Below, in pieces: positions 35,248 through 44,424 of a stretch of DNA of 64,000 bases; the first letter of the stretch is position 1; each line of letters starts with the position of its first letter. Source of the stretch: Erythrobacter ani (GTDB lineage Bacteria > Pseudomonadota > Alphaproteobacteria > Sphingomonadales > Sphingomonadaceae); contig NZ_JAGSPB010000001.1 in the NCBI RefSeq assembly GCF_019204025.1, positions 1,302,001 through 1,366,000 of the forward strand, given 5' to 3'. A program made the position numbers and the translations under genes. The notes beneath the pieces were generated by a model. The model saw only the letters and a list, made by a program, of their open reading frames with translations, ran no database searches and had not been told where the DNA came from.

Positions 35248-36756
35248 TCAAAAACTGTTCAGCTTCTTTGCCCGGCGTCTCTGTGCGCTCGACCCGATGC
35301 CGATCGCCTCGCGGTATTTGGCAACGGTCCGGCGCGCGAGGTCAAAGCCCTCCTCGCCCAGCAGGTCCGCCAGTTTCTGATCGGACAGCACCTTTTTGGG
35401 GTCTTCGGCGTCGGTCAGCGCCTTGATCCTCGCCTTGATCGCTTCGGATGACGCGCCTTCGCCGTCGCTTGATGCGACGCCGCTGGAAAAGAAGTATTTC
35501 AACTCGAAGCAGCCGCGATCACAGTGCAAATACTTATTGCTGGTGACCCGGCTCACGGTGCTTTCATGCATGTCAATCTGTTCGGCGACTTCGCGCAAGG
35601 TGAGCGGACGCAGCTCCGATACGCCGCTGCGAAAAAAGCCGTCCTGCTGTTTTACAATTTCAGCGGTAGTTTTCAGGATCGTTTTCTGTCTCTGATCGAG
35701 CGCACGGATCAGCCAATGCGCATCGGCAAGTTTTTCCTTGAGCCATGATTGCGCTTGCGGGTCGGGCGAACCTTCGTTGATTTCCAGATAATAGCTCCGG
35801 TTCACGACGAGCCTTGGGAGGGTATCTTCGTTAAGTGCGATATCCCAGCCGCCCTCATCGTTTTCGCTGAGTAATATGTCGGGCGTGATCGCACTGTCGT
35901 CGCTCGGCGCGAATGCCAGCCCCGGTTTCGGATCGTAGCTGCGCAGCTCGCCCAGCATGTCGGCAAAATCTTCATCATCGACTTCGCAAAGGCGCTTGAG
36001 CCGCTCTACCTCGCCGCGCGCGACCAGTTCGAGGTTGTCTATCATCGCACGCATGCAGGGATCATACCGGTCGGCTTCGCGTGCCTGGATGGCGAGGCAT
36101 TCGGAAAGGCTGCGCGCGCCCACCCCGGTGGGATCGAGCATCTGCACCACGGTCAGGGCGTCTTCAATCTCGTCCATGCTGACGCCGAGATTGGATGCCA
36201 CGTTGCGAAGATCGCTTGTCAGATATCCCGCATCGTCGAGCAGCCCGATCAAATGTCGCGCAAGAAAGGCCTCCTTGGGATTCACCGCAACCGTGCCGAC
36301 CTGCTCATTCAGATGCTCGCTGAGTGAAACATCACCTGCGCGATTGGCTTCGATGCCGGGAAAGTCGGTCTCGCCGCCGCCCGAGCTTACCGCACTCGCA
36401 CCCCATTCGGCATCGCTCTGCGACGGGGACAGCCGCGACCCATCGCCGGTGTCTCGGTCCCGATCCAGCGCGCTGTTGTCTATGTCCAGCGGAGCCTCGC
36501 GCTCGCCTTGTGCCTGTGACATGAGCTGGTCGGAAGTGAACTCTTCCCGCGGAATGTCATCGGGTTCTTCCGATGATCGATTGTCGTCGCTGGCCACCGA
36601 CCCTGCTTCGAGCAACGGATTGCTTTCGAGCGCCTCGCCGATGAAGGTCTCGATTTCGAGGTTGGAGGCCGCCAGCAGCTTGATCGCCTGCTGCAGCTGC
36701 GGCGTCATCACCAATTGCTGTGATTGGCGAAGGTCCAGTCTGGGTCCGAGCGCCAT
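35248..36756 (-). CDS. rpoN: RNA polymerase sigma-54 factor
   Basis: 502 residues. Region I is glutamine/leucine-rich (LDLRQSQQLVMTPQLQQAIKLL), followed by an acidic region II, core-binding region, the helix-turn-helix (LREVAEQIDMHESTVSRVTSNKY) and the RpoN box in LARRTVAKYREAIGIGSSAQRR. Directs transcription from -24/-12 promoters with enhancer-binding activators. It starts 11 nt after lptB, as in many proteobacteria where lptB-rpoN are linked. Confidence 0.97.
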   Translation of the reverse strand: MALGPRLDLRQSQQLVMTPQLQQAIKLLAASNLEIETFIGEALESNPLLEAGSVASDDNRSSEEPDDIPREEFTSDQLMSQAQGEREAPLDIDNSALDRDRDTGDGSRLSPSQSDAEWGASAVSSGGGETDFPGIEANRAGDVSLSEHLNEQVGTVAVNPKEAFLARHLIGLLDDAGYLTSDLRNVASNLGVSMDEIEDALTVVQMLDPTGVGARSLSECLAIQAREADRYDPCMRAMIDNLELVARGEVERLKRLCEVDDEDFADMLGELRSYDPKPGLAFAPSDDSAITPDILLSENDEGGWDIALNEDTLPRLVVNRSYYLEINEGSPDPQAQSWLKEKLADAHWLIRALDQRQKTILKTTAEIVKQQDGFFRSGVSELRPLTLREVAEQIDMHESTVSRVTSNKYLHCDRGCFELKYFFSSGVASSDGEGASSEAIKARIKALTDAEDPKKVLSDQKLADLLGEEGFDLARRTVAKYREAIGIGSSAQRRRAKKLNSF

Positions 36757-36767
36757 GGCGAAATCCG

Positions 36768-37565
36768 TTAGAGCGTGAAGCTCTCGCCGAGATAAAGCCT
36801 GCGGACGTTCTCGTCTGCAACCAGTTCCTGCGGTGTGCCGGCGAACAGGACCTGGCCGCCATAAATAATGCAGGCGCGGTCCACGATTTCGAGCGTTTCG
36901 CGAACATTGTGGTCCGTGATGAGCACCCCGATCCCGCGCGTCTTCAAATCAGCGACAAGGTCGCGAATGTCGCTGATCGAAAGAGGATCGATCCCGGCAA
37001 ACGGCTCATCGAGCAACATGATCGATGGCTTGGCGGCTAGCGCGCGGGCGATTTCGCAGCGGCGTCTTTCGCCGCCAGACAGCGCCATGGCCGGGCTTTC
37101 GCGGAGCCGGGTGAGCCCGAACTCCTCCAGCAGCCGCTCCAGCTCGTCACTGCGTGTTTCGGCATCGGGCTCGACCATTTCCAGAACGCACGCAATGTTC
37201 TGCTCAACGGTCATACCGCGGAAGATACTGGTTTCCTGTGGCAGGTATCCGAGACCCAGAATCGCGCGGCGATACATCGGCAGCTTGGTGACATCCTCTC
37301 CGTCCATGAGGATCCGGCCGGAATCCGGCTTCACCAGTCCCATGATCGAATAGAAACAGGTCGTCTTGCCGGCACCATTCGGCCCGAGCAAGCCCAGCAC
37401 CTCACCCTTGGCCACGCTCAAGGAAATATCGGTCAGCACCGCGCGTTTGTCGTAGCTTTTCGCGATCGACACGACTTCAAGGCCGCCCCCCAGTATCGGC
37501 GCGTTTCCGTCTGCCGTTTCCGGGGTGGATTCGACCAGTTTTTCCAGAGATGAAGACTCGTCCAT
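36768..37565 (-). CDS. lptB: LPS export ABC transporter ATPase
   Basis: ATPase of the LptBFG complex that extracts lipopolysaccharide or its analogue from the inner membrane. 265 residues: Walker A GPNGAGKTTC, Q-loop GLGYLPQETSIF, signature LSGGERRRCE, Walker B IMLLDEPFAGID and switch histidine in LITDHNVRET. The first about 25 residues are an extra polar N-terminus. The usual lptA/lptC genes upstream are absent; a divergent membrane gene is found instead. rpoN follows. Confidence 0.95.
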   Translation of the reverse strand: MDESSSLEKLVESTPETADGNAPILGGGLEVVSIAKSYDKRAVLTDISLSVAKGEVLGLLGPNGAGKTTCFYSIMGLVKPDSGRILMDGEDVTKLPMYRRAILGLGYLPQETSIFRGMTVEQNIACVLEMVEPDAETRSDELERLLEEFGLTRLRESPAMALSGGERRRCEIARALAAKPSIMLLDEPFAGIDPLSISDIRDLVADLKTRGIGVLITDHNVRETLEIVDRACIIYGGQVLFAGTPQELVADENVRRLYLGESFTL

Positions 37566-37780
37566 GGCGCAAGCTTTAGCAGCCTCGGCTTAACAGGAAA
37601 GAGCCGGGACGCGGTTTTGGCAGGATTTTTGCTTGCAAGGCTATCTTGAAAGGGCACCGCCACATGGCTTTCGGTGCACCGCGCGCAACATCGTTGCGTT
37701 TTGGTTACTGTGCTTGCAACTTGTCCGTGGGTTTGGAATACTGGTCCGGTGAGAGAGAGATTCCGTTGGGGAGCGGTCTG

Positions 37781-38167
37781 ATGGGCGATTATTCGCGACA
37801 AGAAACTGATGCAAAAGTTGGGACAGCCGCGCAAACGCGTGAGAAAGACTGGCGCAAAGCGATCAGCGACCATGTCGCTTACGCATTGCTCGTTTATACA
37901 GGCCTGCATATTTTCGTGACTGTCAAAGCGATTTCGGAAGGCTTCCCGTCGCTGCTCCCTTATTTCGCCCTCGTGGTTCTGATCGCCGCAATCATCCCGG
38001 CTTGCCGTTGGTTCGAGCGGCGCTGGACAGACCTTTCGGATGATCAGGCAACTGACCCGGCCTATGCCGATGCTTTCCGCCGTGACATCATCGCGCTGTG
38101 GTTTCTGGCGATCGGATTGCCGATTGCGCTGACCGCATTCTTCAAAGCCATATTCGCTCTGGCGTAA
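37781..38167 (+). CDS. Small membrane protein, unknown
   Basis: 128 residues with three hydrophobic segments (about 35-55, 65-80 and 105-125: AYALLVYTGLHIFVTV, YFALVVLIAAIIPAC, LWFLAIGLPIALTAFF). No family recognised. ATG 37781 has GGGGAG 8 nt upstream; the frame is open to 37646 without a better start. It is divergent from lptB and 88 nt before the BON-MscS gene. Confidence 0.65.
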   Translation: MGDYSRQETDAKVGTAAQTREKDWRKAISDHVAYALLVYTGLHIFVTVKAISEGFPSLLPYFALVVLIAAIIPACRWFERRWTDLSDDQATDPAYADAFRRDIIALWFLAIGLPIALTAFFKAIFALA

Positions 38168-38187
38168 GCGCCTCCCAGCACCGCGCG

Positions 38188-38212
38188 GGAACGTACGTTT
38201 CGCAGCCATGTT
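38188..38212 (+). promoter_or_regulatory. EcfG-type stress promoter before BON-MscS gene
   Basis: GGAAC, 16 nt, TGTT. The -35 is perfect and the -10 keeps the invariant GTT. The start codon is 43 nt downstream. Confidence 0.6.
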
Positions 38213-38255
38213 GATCCCCTAGACGCCGCTTTCGGCGAATCTGGGGTGTTGCCGC

Positions 38256-39638
38256 GTGAATCTCTTTAAAGTCCTGCTAGCTTTTCTCGCCGCGCTCACA
38301 GCGGCGCCTGCACTGGCCGTATTGCCCGGTCTGGAGCCGGATACGAGTGCGGCTGAGGATGTTCAAACGGTCGAGCAAACCATTTCGCAGGGGCAGGACG
38401 CGGGCGATGACGCGCGGATTACCGAGCGGATCGAGGGCATATTTGCCGAATTGCCCGATTTCGGCACAGTCGCTGTCGAGACCAATGAAGGCGTTGTCAG
38501 CCTGACCGGTACGCTCGCCGATGCCGATGCGATCGCGCGCGCGGAGGGAATCGCCTCGCGTGTATCGGGCGTCGTCACGGTCGAAAATGCCATCGAACGC
38601 GATCTGTCCGTTGAACAGAACCTTTCGGTATTCGGAGAGGTTTCGGACCTGTTCGACAGCTTCATGGCGGGCCTCCCGCTGTTCGCCGTGGCGATGCTCA
38701 CGGCGCTTGTCATCGGGGCGGTGGGATATCTGATCGCCGGCCTAGGCTTCATCTGGGACCGGATCGCTCCGAACGCCTTCCTTGGCGAGCTCATCCGCAG
38801 CGCGATCCGTTTCGCGTTTGTCGTGGGCGGAATCGTGATTGCCCTCGACATGTTGGGCGCGGGCGCTTTGCTCGGCGCGGTCCTGGGCGGAGCTGGCGTG
38901 ATCGGGATCGCGCTCGGCTTTGCGATGCGGGACACGATCGAGAACTATGTCGCATCGCTGATGCTGAGCCTGCGCCAACCGTTCCGGCCCAATGATCACG
39001 TGCTGATCGACGATCTGGAAGGCCGCGTGATCCGCCTTACCAGCCGCGCGACGGTGCTGATGACACTGGAAGGCAATCACCTGCGCGTTCCCAATTCGCA
39101 GGTGTTCAAGGCCGTGATCGTCAACTTCACGCGCAACCCGCAAAGGCGCTTCAGCTTTGAACTTGGTATCGATGCCGATGACGATCCGCGCTCGGCCATG
39201 CAGCTCGGAAGCGAGGTCTTGCTGGGACTGCCATTCGTGCTCGATGAACCGGAACCTGCGGGACGGATCGAGCAGGTGGGCGATTCCAACATCGTCATCC
39301 TGTTCCTCGGCTGGATCGACCAGCGCGAGGCGGATTGGTTCAAATCGCGCAGTCTCGCCATTGCAGCGGTGAAGGAAGCGCTGGAGGATGCAGGCTTCGC
39401 CTTGCCGGAGCCGATCTACCGCCTGCGCTTTGACGGGCGAACCGACCCCCTGCCTATCGGGCGATCGCCGAAGGATGGCGATGCGACGCCGGCCCCGGCC
39501 AAGAGGCGCGCCTCACCGCCAGCGGATGGTGACGACGTGCGGCCCGAGAGCGAAATCAGCGAAATGGTCGAAAGCGAGCGCCAGTCCGATCCCGAGCAGG
39601 CAAAGGACCTGCTCGATCCTTCGCGCCCAGTCGAATAG
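38256..39638 (+). CDS. Mechanosensitive channel with BON domain
   Basis: 460 residues starting with GTG. Order: signal peptide (about 1-21, APALA), a BON domain (about 55-120, VAVETNEGVVSLTGTLADAD and VSGVVTVENAI), three membrane helices, then the MscS pore helix GAVLGGAGVIGIALGFAMRD, beta domain (RPNDHVLIDDLEGRVIRL) and a disordered acidic tail. BON domains bind phospholipid, so the periplasmic part may sense the membrane. The stress promoter just upstream suits an osmotic safety valve. No dimeric partner needed; forms a heptamer by family. Confidence 0.88.
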   Translation: MNLFKVLLAFLAALTAAPALAVLPGLEPDTSAAEDVQTVEQTISQGQDAGDDARITERIEGIFAELPDFGTVAVETNEGVVSLTGTLADADAIARAEGIASRVSGVVTVENAIERDLSVEQNLSVFGEVSDLFDSFMAGLPLFAVAMLTALVIGAVGYLIAGLGFIWDRIAPNAFLGELIRSAIRFAFVVGGIVIALDMLGAGALLGAVLGGAGVIGIALGFAMRDTIENYVASLMLSLRQPFRPNDHVLIDDLEGRVIRLTSRATVLMTLEGNHLRVPNSQVFKAVIVNFTRNPQRRFSFELGIDADDDPRSAMQLGSEVLLGLPFVLDEPEPAGRIEQVGDSNIVILFLGWIDQREADWFKSRSLAIAAVKEALEDAGFALPEPIYRLRFDGRTDPLPIGRSPKDGDATPAPAKRRASPPADGDDVRPESEISEMVESERQSDPEQAKDLLDPSRPVE

Positions 39639-39699
39639 TATTTTGAAGGTGCAGCAGGCGCCGCACAGGCCAACAGGCCCGCGCCCGGCGCTTGAGGGC

Positions 39700-40227
39700 T
39701 CAGGAGGAAGCGCGCTCGACCGCTTCGAGGACGATCTGCCGGGCTTCGGCTCGGTCGCCCCATTTACCGACGCGCACCCACTTCTCCTTTTCGAGATCCT
39801 TGTAGTGGGTGAAGAAGTGTTCGATCTGCTGGAATATGATCGAGGGCAGGTCCTTGGTCTCGCCGACATCCGAATAATACGGGAAGGTCGTGTCGACCGG
39901 CACGCAGATCAGCTTTTCATCGCCGCCGTGCTCGTCTTCGAGGTTGAGTACGCCGATGGGGCGCGCACGCACGACGCACCCGGCCATGAAGGGCGAGCGC
40001 GCGATCACCAACGCATCGAGCGGGTCGCCATCGGGTGAAAGCGTGTGCGGGATGAAGCCGTAATTGGCCGGATAGCGCATCGGCGTATGCAGGATGCGGT
40101 CGACGAACAACGCGCCGCTTTCCTTGTCGAATTCGTATTTCACCGGTTCGCCGCCGGTCGGGACTTCGATGATGACGTTGAGGTCGTCGGGGACGTTGGT
40201 GCCGGTGGGGATCTTGTCGATGCGCAT
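39700..40227 (-). CDS. ppa: Inorganic pyrophosphatase
   Basis: Hydrolyses pyrophosphate to drive biosynthesis. 175 residues of family I: EVPTGGEPVKYEFDKESGALF, YPANYGFIPHTLS, metal site GDPLDALVIA and DEHGGDEKLICVP. Cytoplasmic hexamer by family. Single gene, convergent with the MscS gene before it and divergent from hisS; ATG 40227 is the only sensible start. Confidence 0.97.
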   Translation of the reverse strand: MRIDKIPTGTNVPDDLNVIIEVPTGGEPVKYEFDKESGALFVDRILHTPMRYPANYGFIPHTLSPDGDPLDALVIARSPFMAGCVVRARPIGVLNLEDEHGGDEKLICVPVDTTFPYYSDVGETKDLPSIIFQQIEHFFTHYKDLEKEKWVRVGKWGDRAEARQIVLEAVERASS

Positions 40228-40341
40228 GATTTTCTCGGATTTGAAAAGGGGAGGTATTGGTTGAGCGCGCCTCTAGCCGTTGTCGCGGCATTGCGAAAGA
40301 CCTCCCTTGGTCTTAAGCGCGGCGCTTAAGAGTAGGAACCC

Positions 40342-41580
40342 ATGCCCCAGAACACACCCAAAGCCATTCGCGGCACGCAGGATATCTTCGGCCCCGAGGC
40401 GGAGGCATTCGCTTTCGTCGTCGAGACGTTCGAGCGCGTGCGCCGCCTGTACCGTTTTCGCCGCGCGGAAATGCCGGTGTTCGAAAAGACCGAGGTGTTC
40501 AGCCGCGCGATCGGTGAGACGACCGATGTCGTGTCGAAAGAGATGTATTCGTTCGAGGATCGCGGCGGGGATTCGCTCACCCTGCGCCCCGAATTTACCG
40601 CCGGGATCGCGCGCGCCTTTCTCACCAATGGCTGGCAGCAGCACGCGCCGCTGAAGCTGGCGACCCACGGACCGCTGTTCCGCTACGAACGTCCGCAAAA
40701 AGGGCGCTATCGCCAGTTTCACCAGATCGATGCTGAGATCATCGGAGCCGCAGAACCGCAGGCCGATGTCGAATTGCTCGCGATGGCTGACCAGCTGCTG
40801 AAGGAGCTGGGGATTGAGGGCGTGACCCTGCATCTCAATACGCTCGGTGACGCGGACAGCCGCGAAAACTGGCGCGCGGCACTGATCGAGTATTTTGGCG
40901 GCGTAAAGGGGGACCTGTCGGAGGATTCGCAGGATCGGCTGGAGAAGAATCCGCTGCGCATTCTCGATTCAAAGGATCGGCGGGACCAGCAATTCGTCGC
41001 CGATGCGCCTAAGATCGATGACTTCCTCACGGACGAAGCGCTTGGCTTTTTCGACAGCGTGACGAGCGGGCTCGACGCGGCAGGCGTGAACTGGAAGCGC
41101 GCCGAAAGCCTTGTTCGCGGTCTCGATTATTATCGCCACACCGCATTCGAATTTATCCCGGACGAGGGCTCGGCCGCAGCCGATACACTCGGCGCGCAGA
41201 GCACCGTGCTAGGTGGCGGGCGTTATGATGGGCTGATGGAAAGCCTCGGCGGACCGGCAACGCCTGCGGTCGGATGGGCTGCGGGAATCGAGCGGCTGGC
41301 GATGTTGGTGGAGGACAGGGGTGAGCCTCTGGCGGACGTCATTGTAGTGGTTGAGGACGACGCGCGCATGAGCGATGCCATCTCCGCCTTGGGTAAGCTG
41401 CGCGGATCAGGGATGTCAGCCGATCTGTTCGCGGCAGGCAGCACTCGCAAGCGGTTCGACAAGGCTGTGAAGTCCGGCGCGCGCTCGATAGTTGCCTTTG
41501 ACGTGCGCGATGGGGAACCAACGCACCGCATCAAGGCAGATGAATCTGATACGCCGCGACTTGAAGCGCTGCTTCGCTGA
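40342..41580 (+). CDS. hisS: Histidyl-tRNA synthetase
   Basis: Charges tRNA(His). 412 residues of the class II fold: motif 1 region, motif 2 [28 protein letters not shown], histidine loop [12 protein letters not shown] and motif 3 [12 protein letters not shown], then an anticodon-binding domain. It heads a plus-strand cluster hisS-prfA-prmC with only 3 and 9 nt between stops and starts, so expression as one operon of translation genes is likely. Confidence 0.97.
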   Translation: MPQNTPKAIRGTQDIFGPEAEAFAFVVETFERVRRLYRFRRAEMPVFEKTEVFSRAIGETTDVVSKEMYSFEDRGGDSLTLRPEFTAGIARAFLTNGWQQHAPLKLATHGPLFRYERPQKGRYRQFHQIDAEIIGAAEPQADVELLAMADQLLKELGIEGVTLHLNTLGDADSRENWRAALIEYFGGVKGDLSEDSQDRLEKNPLRILDSKDRRDQQFVADAPKIDDFLTDEALGFFDSVTSGLDAAGVNWKRAESLVRGLDYYRHTAFEFIPDEGSAAADTLGAQSTVLGGGRYDGLMESLGGPATPAVGWAAGIERLAMLVEDRGEPLADVIVVVEDDARMSDAISALGKLRGSGMSADLFAAGSTRKRFDKAVKSGARSIVAFDVRDGEPTHRIKADESDTPRLEALLR

Positions 41581-41583
41581 ATA

Positions 41584-42651
41584 ATGCAGATCCCCGCCGC
41601 CCGTCTTGACCAGATTGCCAATCGCTTCGCCGAGCTTGAAGCGCGGATGGCATCGGGCACGCTTGAGGGCGACGAGTTTGTGCAGGCCAGCCGCGACTAT
41701 GCCGAACTGGAGCCGGTCGCGAAAACCGCCGCCGACGTGAAGGCGATGCGCGAGGAAATCGCGGGACTTGAAGAGATGCTGGTCGATCCGGAAATGAAGG
41801 AGATGGCGGAGGAGGAGCTGGAAACGCTTCGTTCGGAACTGCCTGAAAAAGAACGCGCGCTTGCTGTCGCCCTGCTCCCGCGCGACGCGGCCGACAGCAA
41901 GCCGGCAATGCTCGAAATCCGCGCCGGCACCGGCGGCGATGAAGCGGCTTTGTTCGCAGGCGATCTTTACCGGATGTACGAACGCTTTGCCGCCGAACAG
42001 GGCTGGAAAGTGGATCCGGTCAGCATAAGCGCAAGCGAAGTCGGCGGCTTCAAGGAAATCGTCGCCAATGTCACCGGGCAGGGCGTGTTTGCAAAGCTCA
42101 AATTCGAAAGCGGCGTCCACCGCGTTCAGCGCGTCCCCGTCACCGAAAGCGGCGGACGCATCCACACCAGTGCAGCGACGGTCGCGGTGCTGCCTGAACC
42201 TGACGACGTGGACATCGATATCGACCCCGGCGACCTCAAGATCGACACCTACAGAGCAAGCGGGGCGGGCGGCCAGCACGTCAACACCACCGACAGCGCA
42301 ATCCGGATCACGCACGAACCGAGCGGTCTTGTTGTTACCTGTCAGGACGGGCGCAGCCAGCACAAGAACCGCGAAAAGGCCATGCAGGTACTGCGCGCGC
42401 GGCTGTTCGAAAAGACGCGCGATGAAGCCCAAGGCGCGGAGGCCGAAGCGCGCAAGGCGATGGTCGGCAGTGGCGATCGCTCCGAACGCATCCGGACCTA
42501 CAATTTTCCGCAAGGACGCGTGACCGATCACCGGATCGGACTGACGCTGCACAAGCTTGAAGAAGTGCTCGCCGGGCCGGGCCTTAATGAGCTGGTGGAC
42601 GCGCTCATTTCCGAGGATGAGGGTAAGCGGCTAGCGGCGCTCAGTGAGTAG
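41584..42651 (+). CDS. prfA: Peptide chain release factor 1
   Basis: Terminates translation at UAG and UAA. 355 residues with the stop-reading tripeptide P-V-T (VPVTESGGR) and the peptidyl-hydrolysis GGQ in [15 protein letters not shown], the glutamine of which is methylated by prmC next door. ATG 41584 is 4 nt after the hisS stop. Length and motifs are normal. Confidence 0.97.
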   Translation: MQIPAARLDQIANRFAELEARMASGTLEGDEFVQASRDYAELEPVAKTAADVKAMREEIAGLEEMLVDPEMKEMAEEELETLRSELPEKERALAVALLPRDAADSKPAMLEIRAGTGGDEAALFAGDLYRMYERFAAEQGWKVDPVSISASEVGGFKEIVANVTGQGVFAKLKFESGVHRVQRVPVTESGGRIHTSAATVAVLPEPDDVDIDIDPGDLKIDTYRASGAGGQHVNTTDSAIRITHEPSGLVVTCQDGRSQHKNREKAMQVLRARLFEKTRDEAQGAEAEARKAMVGSGDRSERIRTYNFPQGRVTDHRIGLTLHKLEEVLAGPGLNELVDALISEDEGKRLAALSE

Positions 42652-42660
42652 GTCGGCAAA

Positions 42661-43488
42661 ATGACGGTCGCCGAAGCGATCCGTGCGGCGACAGAGACGC
42701 TTTCAAACACCAGCGACACCGCGCGGCTCGATGCGGAGCTGCTGATGGCGCATGCGCTCGGGATGAGCCGCTCCGACATGCTGCTTCGCGCGATGCAGGA
42801 TGATGCGCCTGGAGAGTTCGGCCCTTTGGTGGAACGGCGCGCAGGGCATGAGCCCGTTGCGTATATAACGGGCGTGCAAGAATTCTATGGCCGCACGTTC
42901 GCGGTCGCGCCCGGTGTGTTGATCCCGCGCGGTGACAGCGAAACGCTGATCGAGGCCGCTCTTGAGGTTGTGCCGAATGCAATGCGCATTCTGGACCTCG
43001 GCACCGGATCTGGCGCGCTGCTGCTGACTGCCTTGCTCGAATATGATGGATCGACCGGGATCGGCATCGATGCGTCTGCCGATGCCTTGCAGATCGCACG
43101 AAAAAATGCGCAGAGCTTCGGATTGGACGATGCGCGCGCGCAAATGACCGAGCGCAGTTGGCTTCAGGACGGATGGCGAGATGATCTCGGCGAATTCGAT
43201 CTGATCCTGTGCAATCCGCCTTATGTTGAAGAAAATGCTGCGTTAGAACCCGACGTCCGCGATTTCGAGCCGGGAAACGCGCTGTTTGCGGGACCAGAGG
43301 GTCTTGACGACTATCGCATAATCATCCCGCAGATTGGCAAGCACCTAAACAAGGGGGGCGCCGCGATCTTCGAAATCGGATCAAATCAGGTCAAAGATAT
43401 TACAGAAATTGCACGAAAAGCCGGATTTTTTGTGGAATTGCGCCGCGATCTTGCAAATCGGCCACGCGCGTTAGTCTTCCGCACATGA
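42661..43488 (+). CDS. prmC: Release factor glutamine N5-methyltransferase
   Basis: Methylates the GGQ glutamine of RF1 and RF2. 275 residues: N-terminal helical domain, SAM motif ILDLGTGSGALLLT and the substrate signature ILCNPPYVEE. It starts 9 nt after its substrate gene prfA. The 241 nt that follow contain no clear gene. Confidence 0.96.
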   Translation: MTVAEAIRAATETLSNTSDTARLDAELLMAHALGMSRSDMLLRAMQDDAPGEFGPLVERRAGHEPVAYITGVQEFYGRTFAVAPGVLIPRGDSETLIEAALEVVPNAMRILDLGTGSGALLLTALLEYDGSTGIGIDASADALQIARKNAQSFGLDDARAQMTERSWLQDGWRDDLGEFDLILCNPPYVEENAALEPDVRDFEPGNALFAGPEGLDDYRIIIPQIGKHLNKGGAAIFEIGSNQVKDITEIARKAGFFVELRRDLANRPRALVFRT

Positions 43489-43729
43489 AAACGCCAGGAG
43501 GGCTTGGCAAACGTGGTTTGGCTCGCTACCTCCGAATCAGGCCATTGATTTGTGAACTGCGCAGAATCACCGGCCAAGCTCCAAATTCGATGTCAGACGG
43601 CCGTTAGGGCAAGCCCTCGGTCATGGCAGCGCGGAGCGCGCGTCATAAAAGTTTCGCGCAAAGACGAGCAGTCTGTTGGCCGAGAGCGCAGCCCATGGGT
43701 GCGCAAGGTCGCTAAGGGGAAGAATTTCC

Positions 43730-44380
43730 TTGAATAACAATCGTAATAATCGTCGCCGCGGACGCGGTAATCGCAACCAGGGCGGCGGCGGGGGCAATCA
43801 GCTTAACCGGATTGACAGCCGGGCGCGCGGCAATGCGCCGCAATTGCTCGACAAGTATAAAAAGCTCGCTCAGGACGCACAACATAATGGCGACCGGGTG
43901 CAGGCTGAATATTACCTGCAGTTTGCAGATCACTACTTCCGCGTGATCGCCGACAATAAAGCGCGACAGGACGAAGCGCGGGCAAAGCGGAATGATGAGC
44001 GCGGCCAGGCAAACGACGACAGCGACGAAGATGATGGCGATACCCGCCGCAACGACAGTCGCCGCGGTGGCAATCGCCGTCCGCGCGGCGGCCGGGACGA
44101 CGCGAACGAACAGCGCGGAGACGGTCCCGATCGGGAAAACGAAAGCGATTCCGGTGAGGACGCCGCTGGAGAGGCCGAGAAGCCGAAGCGCCGCGCTCGC
44201 AAGCCGAGAAGCGATTCAACCGACGGTGAAGAGAAGCCGAAACGGCGCAAGCCGCGCGCTGAAAAACCGAGCGAGAACGCAGGTGCCGGAGAGATCGATT
44301 CGTCGGTCCTCCCGCCTTCAATCAGCGCCAGTTCCGCATCCGACAAGGACAGTGACGACAGTCTGGAAGCGGTCGGCTGA
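43730..44380 (+). CDS. DUF4167 protein, RNA-binding-like
   Basis: 216 residues. A short N-terminal basic tract (NNRNNRRRGRGNRNQGGGGG) is followed by the DUF4167 core (RARGNAPQLLDKYKKLAQDA, then GDRVQAEYYLQFADHYFRVI), and a long charged, disordered tail of D/E and K/R blocks. The core suggests nucleic-acid or ribosome-associated function; unproven. TTG 43730 with GGGGAAG upstream is chosen; an earlier start at 43676 would add an untypical N-terminus. It lies 44 nt before lnt. Confidence 0.8.
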   Translation: MNNNRNNRRRGRGNRNQGGGGGNQLNRIDSRARGNAPQLLDKYKKLAQDAQHNGDRVQAEYYLQFADHYFRVIADNKARQDEARAKRNDERGQANDDSDEDDGDTRRNDSRRGGNRRPRGGRDDANEQRGDGPDRENESDSGEDAAGEAEKPKRRARKPRSDSTDGEEKPKRRKPRAEKPSENAGAGEIDSSVLPPSISASSASDKDSDDSLEAVG

Positions 44381-44424
44381 CCGATAGTTAAGGGCGGCAT
44401 CTGGGCACACGCGAATTGCTTCGA

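Noticed and set aside
41416..42552. 378-codon minus-strand frame opposite prfA
   Set aside because: prfA on the other strand is fully recognisable; the antisense frame is a product of codon bias, with no known family.
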